Source of the DNA: an uncultured Bacteroidales bacterium
GTDB lineage: Bacteria > Bacteroidota > Bacteroidia > Bacteroidales > UBA932
Assembly (NCBI GenBank): GCA_934680015.1
Contig: CAKUSP010000011.1
Span: forward strand, 1 to 64,000
Direction: 5' to 3'
DNA length: 64,000 nucleotides
Under the pieces are notes generated by a model. The model was not told the origin of the DNA, ran no database searches, and saw only the letters and a list, made by a program, of their open reading frames with translations. Below are positions 18,029-26,820 of the stretch, piece after piece. A program made the translations under genes and the position numbers. Each line of letters starts with the position of its first letter. Positions within the stretch are counted from its first letter, which is position 1.

Positions 18029-18430
18029 TCAGTTTTTTCCCTGTTTTGCAAGCATCTCCTTTGCTTCCACGGTGAGTGTTGCGTGTGGGACCAAGCGCAA
18101 ACGCTCCTTAGGGATCAATTTTCCAGTCACCCTACACACTCCATATGTTTTGTTTTCTATACGCACAAGTGCGGCCTCTAAATTCTGAATAAATTTGTAT
18201 TGGCGTTGTGCCAATTGGCTTGCTTCCTCTTTAGAGCGCTGCATAGCACCGTCATCTTCTACAGTCTTAAAGGATGGAGATGTGTCATCCACATCGTTAG
18301 CTCCGCCACTTCTGGCTAATTCCCTATAAGTATTATACTCTGCCTTAGCCTTGGCAAGCATATCTTCGATAATAGTCTTGAATTCGGCGAGTTCCTCATC
18401 CGAATAGCGATTTTTTAATTCTTCTGCCAT
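18029..18430 (-). CDS. TraR/DksA-family protein with degenerate zinc finger
   Basis: This 133-residue protein has a coiled-coil N-terminal half with an acidic Asp-rich tip (NDVDDTSPS) and a C-terminal globular part (YGVCRVTGKLIPKERLRLVP) typical of TraR/DksA proteins, which insert into the RNA polymerase secondary channel. Only one Cys of the usual four-Cys zinc site remains; similar loss is common in Bacteroidota members. It lies 2 bases after ileS and 7 bases before lspA, the conserved ileS-traR-lspA order. A transcription-regulatory role is an inference from the family. Confidence 0.9.
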   Translation of the reverse strand: MAEELKNRYSDEELAEFKTIIEDMLAKAKAEYNTYRELARSGGANDVDDTSPSFKTVEDDGAMQRSKEEASQLAQRQYKFIQNLEAALVRIENKTYGVCRVTGKLIPKERLRLVPHATLTVEAKEMLAKQGKN

Positions 18431-18432
18431 AA

Positions 18433-21400
18433 CTATTTACGTGTTACTTTAATCTTAATGATATCATTATTCCATTCCACTGCCACAGCATCCTTAGGAG
18501 CATCATTCAATGGGGCTAAGGTCAAATCCGTGCTCAGTGTCTGGGAACATATATAATCTTTATAATGAGACAATGCTTCTGATATAGATTTATGAGCATC
18601 GTTATCAGCATATATTATAGTGCTTATACGATCCGTTATTTCAAATCCACTTTCTTTCCTGAGATTCTGTATCGGGTGTATCAGTTCGCGAGCATTGCCT
18701 TCTCTTATGAGTTCAGGACTCTGAACTATATCAAGCGCTACCGTAAGAGATCCTTCAGTAGCGACAAGCCACCCTGGCATATCCTCCGAATTGATTTCAT
18801 AATCTCCTTTATTCAAAACGACATCACCGCCCACAAGATGCAGAACATAAGGCTGCGCACTACGTTCAATATCTGCAATCTGCTCTTGGCTTAGTACGCT
18901 GAATTCAGAAGCAATCTCCTTCATCCTCTTGCCATAAATTTTACCTAAAGTTTTAAAATTAGGCTTGATTTTCTTAGTTATAATACCGACCGTATCATGC
19001 AAGAATTCTAACTTTTTAACATTCACCTCTGTAAGAAAAATCTCCTCCACCCTTTCTATATGCGCTTTCACCTTATCATCTAGCACCGGCACAAGCACCT
19101 TAGCAAGAGGCTTTCGTACATTTATACCTACTTTCTTTCTTAGTGCCAATACCATAGAAGAAGCCTTTTGAGCAAATGACATGCTATCTTCGAGTTCACT
19201 ATCAATCAAAGATTCATCTACTTTAGGCATAGGCATATAGTGAACAGATTCATCCTCAGGGCATAGATCACAATATAACTGATCCATAAAGAAAGGAGCA
19301 ATAGGTGCGGCAAGCAGAGCTATACATTTAAGGGTATCATAAAGTGTATGGTATGCCGATAATTTATCCTCACTCATACCACTTCCCCATAACCTTTTCT
19401 TATTTAGTCTTATATACCAATTGCTCAAATCGTCACATACAAAATCCTGTATAAAACGCCCTGCAGATGTAATATCGTAATTCTCATAGGCGTTTTCCAC
19501 TTGTTTTTTTAATGTATTTAGACGGCTTAATATCCACTGATCAAACATTGGCCTGCGCCCAATCTCCACACAAGCAGCCGAAGGGTCAAAATGATCGATA
19601 TTGGCATAAAGAGCAAACACAGAATAAGAATTGTACAATGTTCCGAAGAATTTTCTGCGAACCTCATCTACTCCAACCTCATCGAATTTCAAGTTATCCC
19701 ATGGTTGCGAATTAGTCAGCATGTACCAACGCAGGGCGTCAGCTCCATAGGTATCCAAAGCCTTGAATGGGTCAACTGCATTACCTAAGCGTTTGGACAT
19801 CTTTTCTCCTTTCTTATCGAGCACCAATCCATTAGATATAACAAGTTTATATGCAGGAGTTCCGCTCACCATCGTGTGAATAGCATGAAGTGTATAAAAC
19901 CAACCTCGAGTCTGATCCACACCTTCAGCGATAAAATCTGCAGTCGCGCCAAAGTCGGGACTATTTATGCCGCGAAGTCCAGTCTGCGCATAAGGCATAG
20001 CCCCACTATCGAACCATACGTCTATAAGATCACTCTCTCTGGTCATTTTCTTTCCACTATCGCTTACTAGATATATCTCATCTACATAAGGACGATGCAA
20101 GTCGATCTTGTCATAATTCTCTTTAGACATATCTAATGGATCGAAGCCTTTTTCAGAAAGTGGATTCTTATCCATTACCCCTGCCTTTACCGCCTTTTCT
20201 ATCTCGTCGAACAATTCTTTTGTAGAGCCAATGCATTTTTCTTCTTTTCCATCTTCTGTACGCCAAATAGGAAGAGGGGTTCCCCAATAACGCGACCTGG
20301 ACAAGTTCCAATCCTGAATATTTTCAAGCCATTTTCCAAAACGACCAGTTCCCGTTGCTTCAGGCTTCCAGACAATGCTTTCATTAAGTTGCATCATCTT
20401 TTCACGCACTGCGGAAGCCTTTATAAACCAAGAGTTCAATGGATAATATAGAACCGGTTTATCAGTTCTCCAACAATGTGGATAAGTATGTACGTGCTTT
20501 TCTATCTTAAACGCCTTATTCTCAGCCTTTAGCATAACGCATATATCCACATCCAATGTAGGGGCATCAGCAGGAAGTGAACTATCATAAGCGTTTTTCA
20601 CATAACGGCCTGCCCATTCAGAGTAATCCTTAACATCCACATTCTTACGTACATAATCTGGATCTAGATCCTCAATACGATAGAAGCGGCCACGCGGATC
20701 TACCTGTGCTTGCAAATCTCCATTTTTGTCAACGACATAAAGACCTGGAACGCCCGCCGCTTTAGCCACTTTAGCATCATCTGCTCCAAAAGTAGGGGCG
20801 ATATGAACTATACCTGTCGTTCCTGCTTCAATGCTGACATAGTCTCCAAGTATTACACGGAAAGCCCCTTCACCTGGGTTAAACCAAGGAATCAATTGTT
20901 CGTAACGCATCCCCTCAAGCTCGCTTCCTTTAAATGTTCCAGGAAGCACTTCAAACGGGATCTTATCGTTAAACCAATCGCCCACAAGAGCTTGGGCTAA
21001 TATATACACTGCCGACTTCCCTGTATAAGGATTAGTACTCTTTACCCTGACATAGTCTATATTAGGATTAACGCAAAGAGCAGTATTGCTAGGAAGTGTC
21101 CATGGCGTTGTGGTCCAAGCCAAGAAATATTCATCTTCCTTTCCTACTACCTTAAACTGCACACAACAAGTAGTATCTTTCACATCCCTATAACATCCAG
21201 GCTGATTAAGTTCATGAGAACTCAAGCCCGTTCCTGCAGCGGGGCTATATGGCTGAATAGACTTACCCTTATATAAAAGACCTTTATCGTATATATTTCG
21301 AAGCAGATACCAAAGAGTTTCTATATACCGGTTATCATATGTAATATAGGGGTCATCCATGTCTACCCAATATCCTATTCTATCCGTCATTTCACGCCAC

Positions 21401-21789
21401 TGAGCGGTATATTTCATAACTTCTTCCCGACAGATCTTATTATATTCGGCTATGCTGATCTTACTTCCGATATCTTCTTTAGTGATACCTAGTTTCTTTT
21501 CCACACCAAGTTCGACAGGAAGCCCGTGCGTATCCCATCCAGCACGTCTGCGAACTAGATACCCACTTTGAGTCTTATATCGACACACCGCATCCTTTAT
21601 ACTTCGTGCCATAACGTGATGGATGCCAGGCATACCATTGGCACTCGGAGGGCCTTCAAAAAATATGAATTGAGGACAACCTTCTCTTAGTTCCAGAGAT
21701 TTTTCAAATGCACCTTCTTTTTTCCACTTTTCGAGAACTTGGTTACCAGTTGCTACCAAATCCAATCCTTTATACTCTTTGAATGTCAT
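18433..21789 (-). CDS. ileS: Isoleucyl-tRNA synthetase
   Basis: The 1118-residue class I synthetase charges tRNA-Ile. The HIGH-type signature is PPSANGMPGIHHVMAR, the KMSKS motif is KKGEKMSKRLGNAVDPF, and the CP1 editing domain contains the WTTTPWTLPSNTAL motif. The length is typical of the longer, eukaryote-like IleS2 type, which is often linked to mupirocin tolerance; this window cannot test that. It heads a six-gene minus-strand run. A consensus promoter (TATATTTG with TTTG 20 bases upstream, 21814-21845) lies just before the ATG. Confidence 0.98.
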   Translation of the reverse strand: MTFKEYKGLDLVATGNQVLEKWKKEGAFEKSLELREGCPQFIFFEGPPSANGMPGIHHVMARSIKDAVCRYKTQSGYLVRRRAGWDTHGLPVELGVEKKLGITKEDIGSKISIAEYNKICREEVMKYTAQWREMTDRIGYWVDMDDPYITYDNRYIETLWYLLRNIYDKGLLYKGKSIQPYSPAAGTGLSSHELNQPGCYRDVKDTTCCVQFKVVGKEDEYFLAWTTTPWTLPSNTALCVNPNIDYVRVKSTNPYTGKSAVYILAQALVGDWFNDKIPFEVLPGTFKGSELEGMRYEQLIPWFNPGEGAFRVILGDYVSIEAGTTGIVHIAPTFGADDAKVAKAAGVPGLYVVDKNGDLQAQVDPRGRFYRIEDLDPDYVRKNVDVKDYSEWAGRYVKNAYDSSLPADAPTLDVDICVMLKAENKAFKIEKHVHTYPHCWRTDKPVLYYPLNSWFIKASAVREKMMQLNESIVWKPEATGTGRFGKWLENIQDWNLSRSRYWGTPLPIWRTEDGKEEKCIGSTKELFDEIEKAVKAGVMDKNPLSEKGFDPLDMSKENYDKIDLHRPYVDEIYLVSDSGKKMTRESDLIDVWFDSGAMPYAQTGLRGINSPDFGATADFIAEGVDQTRGWFYTLHAIHTMVSGTPAYKLVISNGLVLDKKGEKMSKRLGNAVDPFKALDTYGADALRWYMLTNSQPWDNLKFDEVGVDEVRRKFFGTLYNSYSVFALYANIDHFDPSAACVEIGRRPMFDQWILSRLNTLKKQVENAYENYDITSAGRFIQDFVCDDLSNWYIRLNKKRLWGSGMSEDKLSAYHTLYDTLKCIALLAAPIAPFFMDQLYCDLCPEDESVHYMPMPKVDESLIDSELEDSMSFAQKASSMVLALRKKVGINVRKPLAKVLVPVLDDKVKAHIERVEEIFLTEVNVKKLEFLHDTVGIITKKIKPNFKTLGKIYGKRMKEIASEFSVLSQEQIADIERSAQPYVLHLVGGDVVLNKGDYEINSEDMPGWLVATEGSLTVALDIVQSPELIREGNARELIHPIQNLRKESGFEITDRISTIIYADNDAHKSISEALSHYKDYICSQTLSTDLTLAPLNDAPKDAVAVEWNNDIIKIKVTRK

Positions 21790-21813
21790 TTTTTTTATCT
21801 ATTTTTGAGCCTA

Positions 21814-21845
21814 CAAATATAACTAATTCATAAGGCAAATACAAA
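21814..21845 (-). promoter_or_regulatory. Promoter of the ileS run
   Basis: On the minus strand TTTG (21842-21845), 20 bases, then TATATTTG (21814-21821). The -33 box touches the start codon of the divergent cvpA gene, so the two genes share a 55-base control region. Confidence 0.75.
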
Positions 21846-22366
21846 TGAACGTTTTAGACATAATTTTGCTGATACTTTTCATTCCTGCCATAATTAGAGG
21901 TGTACGAAAAGGTTTTATAGAACAGGTAATCGGATTAGCTTCCTTATTTCTTAGTGCATGGCTGGCGTATCTATTTGCAGACAAAGTTGGCGCATGGTTA
22001 GGGAATTACATAAATGCCGTCAGCAAAGAAGTTCTATACATATTCGCTTTTATAATAATAGTAATCCTCACAGTAATAATTCTAAATCTCTTAGCCAAGA
22101 TTCTTTCAGGAGTAGTTAGCACCATATCCATGGGATGGTTAAATTCCATACTTGGTTTTTTATTCGCTATACTCAATACTACCCTCGTACTGGGCATAAT
22201 TTTCATGGTATTCACCTCCTTTAACGAATCACACCTTCACTTAGGCACCTCATTAATGGATACCTCTATAATATACCGATGGATTTCCACTATTACTGAT
22301 GCCCTATTTCCTTATATTGAAAACTTTTTTACACAGATTAGCGATGGCGGAGCACAAATGTGTTAA
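21845..22366 (+). CDS. CvpA-family membrane protein
   Basis: This 173-residue protein has four predicted membrane helices and the CvpA signature RGVRKGFIEQVIGLASLFLS near the N-terminus. CvpA was named for colicin V production in E. coli; in other bacteria it affects envelope integrity and bile tolerance, but the biochemical role is not settled. The start lies 55 bases from divergent ileS. Its 3' end overlaps the tsaB start by 23 bases, so the two are coupled. Confidence 0.88.
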   Translation: MNVLDIILLILFIPAIIRGVRKGFIEQVIGLASLFLSAWLAYLFADKVGAWLGNYINAVSKEVLYIFAFIIIVILTVIILNLLAKILSGVVSTISMGWLNSILGFLFAILNTTLVLGIIFMVFTSFNESHLHLGTSLMDTSIIYRWISTITDALFPYIENFFTQISDGGAQMC

Positions 22367-23048
22367 TCTCATACTCATAGAAACCTCGACTGCCTTATGT
22401 TCAGTCGCATTGAGTCAAAATGGTATAATAAAAGCTTACAGAGAAAGTACTGGCGGGAAATCGCATGCCAGCCTTACCACTCCGTTTGTAAAAGAAGTAC
22501 TGGACGAGGCTGGATTAACTATTCACGAGTGTGATGGGGTATGTGTAAGTTCTGGACCGGGCTCTTACACTGGACTTAGGGTGGGCGTATCCACAGCTAA
22601 AGGCTTATGCTTCGGTGCTGGGATACCACTATTTGCAGTCAGCACTATGGATATATTATCCGAGATGGGAAAAGACGAAAACATTCCCATAATCATTCCG
22701 ATGATAGATGCACGTAGAATGGAAGTCTATAGCGCCGTATATAAACTCTCTCAAGATGGAAATATAGTGCAAATCAAACCCGTAGAACCTGTAATCGTAG
22801 ATGAAAATAGTTTCTCCAATTATCTCGCAACCTCACAGGTTTTGTTCATCGGGGATGGGGTAGAAAAATGCAAGACTGTAATAAATTCTCCTAACGCTCA
22901 CTTTCACCAATGCGCTCCTACAGCTCGCGCAATGGGACGATTGGCCCAAAGACTATACGATACTAATAAAAGAGAAAATGTAGCATACTTCGAGCCTTTC
23001 TACCTTAAAGACTTCATAGCCACCGTTTCCAAGAAAAAACTATTCTAG
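22344..23048 (+). CDS. tsaB: tRNA threonylcarbamoyladenosine biosynthesis protein TsaB
   Basis: The 234-residue ASKHA-fold pseudo-enzyme supports TsaD in making the t6A modification at position 37 of ANN-decoding tRNAs. ILIETSTALCSVAL, SSGPGSYTGLRVG and the AKGLCFG segment are typical of TsaB. ATG 22344 is chosen because MAEHKCVNLILIETST is the normal start; a longer frame to 22299 would overlap cvpA far more. It ends convergently with the DUF2490 gene (4-base overlap). Confidence 0.95.
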   Translation: MAEHKCVNLILIETSTALCSVALSQNGIIKAYRESTGGKSHASLTTPFVKEVLDEAGLTIHECDGVCVSSGPGSYTGLRVGVSTAKGLCFGAGIPLFAVSTMDILSEMGKDENIPIIIPMIDARRMEVYSAVYKLSQDGNIVQIKPVEPVIVDENSFSNYLATSQVLFIGDGVEKCKTVINSPNAHFHQCAPTARAMGRLAQRLYDTNKRENVAYFEPFYLKDFIATVSKKKLF

Positions 23049-23824
23049 AACGAAAATACATAACCCACCACTATCGTGGGCGTCCATTTATGCTTAATGT
23101 AGTAAGACTCTAAAATCGGGCCTTGTGGATTAATGTCTATGTGTTTATTAACTGTGTAGTCTAACATCACTCTTAAATCCAATCCGTTACGTTTATCTAC
23201 TTGACATAGGACACCTATCGCGCCTCGATAACGATTCACATATACATCATTATACCCAATAAAAGTATAATTCGTATAGGTCCCTGAGTTTTCTAGATAA
23301 GTCGCAGTAAAGGAAGGGGCATTAAGTGTATTTCTCAGTTCGATATATGTATAAGGTTCAAAAGCACTTAATCCGCGATAGCTTAATTTTACCCTGGATT
23401 TCAAAACCACTTCATTACGAGGCTCTTGATACATATTGACCGCGTAGGATTTATGAGTATACTGCACTCTTTCCCGTAATGACAAACTCCACATCCCGAA
23501 GTCATACACACCTGTCACATTCATGCCTATACGATATCTTCGCTGCAAATAGGAAGTAGAAGTATAATGCGCTATAAAATCATAATCCATACCCACTGAA
23601 AAGTACCGATCAAACTTATAGTTCAACCCCGACTTCAGCATATGTCTTTCCACTCCACATAATGAAGACTTAGAGCGAAATTCATAACCAGTTTCTAACT
23701 TTACTCTTTCGGATATTTTCCACTCACCACCAAGAGTTGTCCGCCCCTTAAGCGGATTAGCACTTGCATCAAAAAGACAGCATAAAAGAGAACCTGCTAT
23801 GACAACTTTCAGCAGTAATTTCAT
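23045..23824 (-). CDS. DUF2490 outer-membrane beta-barrel protein
   Basis: This 259-residue protein has a signal peptide (cleavage near DASANP) followed by regularly spaced amphipathic strands, with Tyr/Arg-rich segments such as LRERVQYTHKS and RSKSSLCGVERHMLKSG, and ends in a C-terminal aromatic residue (GYVFSF). This is the DUF2490 pattern, predicted outer-membrane barrels of unknown function. The start codon overlaps the stop of the thioredoxin-like lipoprotein gene by one base, so the two are co-translated from the greA-HIT-lipoprotein run. Confidence 0.82.
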   Translation of the reverse strand: MKLLLKVVIAGSLLCCLFDASANPLKGRTTLGGEWKISERVKLETGYEFRSKSSLCGVERHMLKSGLNYKFDRYFSVGMDYDFIAHYTSTSYLQRRYRIGMNVTGVYDFGMWSLSLRERVQYTHKSYAVNMYQEPRNEVVLKSRVKLSYRGLSAFEPYTYIELRNTLNAPSFTATYLENSGTYTNYTFIGYNDVYVNRYRGAIGVLCQVDKRNGLDLRVMLDYTVNKHIDINPQGPILESYYIKHKWTPTIVVGYVFSF

Positions 23825-24915
23825 TAATTCAATATTTTATCCAGTTGAGCGCGAAGATTCTTTTCCCCTTTTATCGCTACTGAACTTATCTCTCCGTTGG
23901 AAATCAACACGCTATATGGGAGAGTGGTTACATTATATAGAGTAACAGAAGGAGACGCTACCCCTTTACCATCACATACATTCACCCAAGGTAACTTTTG
24001 ATTCTTAACAATTGACGCCCATAGAGCCTTATCCATAGAAAGGCATACAGAATAAATTTCTAATCCTTTTGAGTGATATTTTTCATATAAAGGTTTAAGA
24101 ACATCTGTATTGAATAGTACCTGTTCATTATCTCCATCTGACCAGAAGTGAACTAGAATTGCCTTAGATTTTATTCCAGCAAGAGATACTTTTTGAGCAT
24201 TTATATCAAGCATGTTAAGTTCAGGAAATCCAGCTTCTTGCGCTTGTGAAAGAGTCACACTCAGCCCCAGCTGCCTTTCCCTATTTCTAGCTTCAACATC
24301 TAAGGCTCTAACAAATCTTGAATCGGGGTATACTGTTTTCAAACTATCACATATACTTCTAAAAAGTACTGCATCCGTGGGCTGAGAGAATACTGGGACG
24401 CCAGGCGAAAGTACTTGATAAAACACTGGTATCACGCTCAATGACTTACTATGAGACATGATATATTTTACTCTGCCTCTATAATATGATAGATAAGTGC
24501 TAACCGCACTACGATCATCCTCGCACGCCATCATGTCATGCAAAAAGGTGTTATAATCTTTTTCTACTTCACAAAGTTCCGCTGAACCATTAGAGCCACT
24601 CACGCTATACTTACCCGTAGTATCAGCATACACCACGGCCTTCTGCCCAGACTCCAAAAGTAAAGATGCCAGCCTTATATCGCCATCATAAATATAGATG
24701 AATTCTGGCTGCCCTTTTTCCACCTTCACATTATATCTAAATCTGCCGTGAGAATCGGTCTTTACAGAATCGAGAAGTTCACTCGAAGACGCATTCAGTT
24801 TATATACAGCCAATGCCGTCGATGGAGCACCTTCTACAGTCATATCAATGGACGTTCTGTTCCCACACGAGACCATACAAAGAACCACCAAACACAAGGA
24901 TAAGTATCTATTCAT
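23824..24915 (-). CDS. Thioredoxin-fold lipoprotein lacking the CXXC motif
   Basis: The 363-residue protein has a lipobox (VLCMVSC, Cys17), an N-terminal DUF4369-like beta domain (residues 20-120), a helical linker, and a C-terminal thioredoxin/AhpC-TSA-like domain (from about 220) beginning ELNMLDINAQKVSLAGIKSK. Where redox-active members have W-C-x-x-C, this one reads HFWSDGDNEQ, so the catalytic cysteines are gone while the strand and following helix remain; a cis-Pro region (VTTLPYSVLIS) is retained. A disulfide oxidoreductase role is therefore unlikely; a binding or structural role is possible. It lies 1 base after the HIT gene stop. Confidence 0.75.
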   Translation of the reverse strand: MNRYLSLCLVVLCMVSCGNRTSIDMTVEGAPSTALAVYKLNASSSELLDSVKTDSHGRFRYNVKVEKGQPEFIYIYDGDIRLASLLLESGQKAVVYADTTGKYSVSGSNGSAELCEVEKDYNTFLHDMMACEDDRSAVSTYLSYYRGRVKYIMSHSKSLSVIPVFYQVLSPGVPVFSQPTDAVLFRSICDSLKTVYPDSRFVRALDVEARNRERQLGLSVTLSQAQEAGFPELNMLDINAQKVSLAGIKSKAILVHFWSDGDNEQVLFNTDVLKPLYEKYHSKGLEIYSVCLSMDKALWASIVKNQKLPWVNVCDGKGVASPSVTLYNVTTLPYSVLISNGEISSVAIKGEKNLRAQLDKILN

Positions 24916-24916
24916 T

Positions 24917-25321
24917 TTAGTTCAGTCTTTTAAACTCAGCAAGCACAGAGGCTGCAATTTCAGCCTTACGAGCATCACTTACATCGGGGCGTTGCTTTCT
25001 AAAATCCATATCAGCCTCACTTTGAAGAGGGATCAGATGAATATGCGTGTGTGGCACTTCCATTCCTAGAACTGCTACGCCTATTCTCTTGCAAGGCACA
25101 ACAGCTTTAAGTGCAATAGCCACTTTTCTAGCAAAGTTCCATAAACCTTCATATGTCTTTTCATCAAGCGAGAAAATATAATCATTTTCTACATGTTTAG
25201 GTATGACCAATGTATGTCCCTCCGTTAAAGGTGATATATCTAAAAATGCGTAGAAGTCGTCGTTTTCAGCCACTTTATATGATGGTATCTCCCCTTTTGC
25301 TATCTTTGAAAATATCGTCAT
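24917..25321 (-). CDS. HIT-family nucleotide hydrolase/transferase
   Basis: This 134-residue protein carries the histidine triad GMEVPHTHIHLIPL (His-x-His-x-His). The central His acts as nucleophile in the family, which hydrolyses AMP-lysine or other nucleoside phosphoramidates (HinT-like). IFSKIAKGEIPSYKVAEND is the usual N-terminus. It sits 3 bases downstream of greA, a pairing often seen in Bacteroidota. The substrate is not determined. Confidence 0.93.
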   Translation of the reverse strand: MTIFSKIAKGEIPSYKVAENDDFYAFLDISPLTEGHTLVIPKHVENDYIFSLDEKTYEGLWNFARKVAIALKAVVPCKRIGVAVLGMEVPHTHIHLIPLQSEADMDFRKQRPDVSDARKAEIAASVLAEFKRLN

Positions 25322-25324
25322 ACA

Positions 25325-25795
25325 CTATATAGTAATTTCTATTATCTTAAATTTTATAACTCCGGCAGGTACCTTTGCCTCAACCACATCTCCTACCTCA
25401 TGTCCTATAAGGGCTTTTGCTATAGGTGTAGTGGCTGCCAATTTTCCCTTTGAAAAATCAGCTTCAGATTCTCCTACTATAGTAAATACCATAGTCTGAT
25501 GTGCATTTAGATTCTCCACTTTCACTGTATTCAGCATTTGGACCTTTTCTGTAGAAAGCATGGATGCATCCACAACTTTTGCATTTGCTATCATATTTTT
25601 TAGATTGGCAATTTTTATTTCCAAAAGGCTCTGTGCTTCTCTGGCGGACTCATATTCCGCATTCTCCGAAAGGTCACCTTTTTCTCTTGCCTCTGCGATA
25701 GCCGCAGAAATAACGGGGCGCTGTTCCAGCGCCTCTTTCAATTCTTTCTTAATACTTTCGAGCCCTTCCTGGCTCATGTAATGAACTTCAGCCAT
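25325..25795 (-). CDS. greA: Transcription elongation factor GreA
   Basis: The 156-residue protein has an N-terminal coiled coil (residues 8-75, with the acidic tip GDLSENAEYESAREAQ) and a C-terminal FKBP-like domain ending in VGDVVEAKVPAG. It enters the RNA polymerase secondary channel and stimulates cleavage of backtracked transcripts. Both tip acidic residues (Asp and Glu of GDLSENAEY) are present. It heads the run greA-HIT-thioredoxin-like-DUF2490 and is separated from ribF by about 150 bases. Confidence 0.97.
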   Translation of the reverse strand: MAEVHYMSQEGLESIKKELKEALEQRPVISAAIAEAREKGDLSENAEYESAREAQSLLEIKIANLKNMIANAKVVDASMLSTEKVQMLNTVKVENLNAHQTMVFTIVGESEADFSKGKLAATTPIAKALIGHEVGDVVEAKVPAGVIKFKIIEITI

Positions 25796-25944
25796 AAAAA
25801 CTATATTAATTTACAGACTACTCCAAGCCCTCTTTAAATTTAGGCTTCATTATCTCAGAATAAATCAAAAGCTTTTTTTTCTCAGATCTTATCTCAGATA
25901 CAGTAATACTCTTTTCCGTTTCCTGTTTTTTATTATTTAACTTT

Positions 25945-26820
25945 TTAGTGGTCATATCTTGCGAAGATAAGGTTTTTCGCCGACATTTCGTCTTTTTTTA
26001 ATTGATTTTTCAACTCTTCAAAAGAAAAAAACTTTATTTCACCACGTATCCGCGAAATAAAACTTACTACAATCTCCATTCCGTAAATATCTCTATCAAA
26101 ATCAAATATATGAGTTTCAATCAAGCCTGAGACATCGACATTGCTCATGCCATAATAAAGTTCGCCACCTAAAACAACCCTACTTAAATAAACACCAGCC
26201 AATGGTACACACTTAAGTGGCTCCCGCAATGCCAAATTTGCCGTAGGATAACCGATTGTGCGGCCTAAACGTTTTCCTCCTACTACAGTTCCGCACACTT
26301 CGTAATCTCTCCCTAACATTTTTGAGGCCAATTCTACATCTCCTTCCTCCAATAAAGATCTTCTAATGCGCGTAGAAGACACAGGCAACCCATTAACATT
26401 CAATGGAGCAACTATGTCCACCTCCAGTCCGATACACGATGCTATATCTGCCACCTGTAAAGTCGAAAGATCCCCTCGACCGAAACGATTATCATATCCC
26501 AAGATAATCCCAGAAACATTATAATCTGCTTTCAGCATTTCTAAATAGGTCCTCGCATCCATAGAGGCAAATTCTTTTGTAAATGGCAGTATCTCCACTC
26601 TGCCAACTCCCAAAGAATACAATAATCTTTCTTTTTCGTCTACAGATGTCAGCAAACGCAATTCGCGAGCACCATTTTGAAGTAACACACGCGGATGAGG
26701 CCAAAAACTGATAACAAGACTTTGCCCGCCATCCACTCTGGAACGCTCGAGCAAAGTCCTTATTACAGCCTGATGTCCTATGTGAACACCATCGAAAAAA
26801 CCCGTGGCTGCTACAACCAT
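25945..26820 (-). CDS. ribF: Bifunctional riboflavin kinase/FAD synthetase
   Basis: The 291-residue protein makes FMN and then FAD. The N-terminal nucleotidyltransferase domain shows GFFDGVHIGHQAVI and GYDNRFGRG (the usual FGxG-type loop) and STRIRRSL. The C-terminal kinase domain shows GRTIGYPTANL, the metal-binding PTAN motif, and AGVYLSRV. Its start overlaps the end of the glycogen phosphorylase gene by 10 bases, so it is translationally coupled to the glycogen cluster, with no obvious metabolic link. Confidence 0.96.
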   Translation of the reverse strand: MVVAATGFFDGVHIGHQAVIRTLLERSRVDGGQSLVISFWPHPRVLLQNGARELRLLTSVDEKERLLYSLGVGRVEILPFTKEFASMDARTYLEMLKADYNVSGIILGYDNRFGRGDLSTLQVADIASCIGLEVDIVAPLNVNGLPVSSTRIRRSLLEEGDVELASKMLGRDYEVCGTVVGGKRLGRTIGYPTANLALREPLKCVPLAGVYLSRVVLGGELYYGMSNVDVSGLIETHIFDFDRDIYGMEIVVSFISRIRGEIKFFSFEELKNQLKKDEMSAKNLIFARYDH

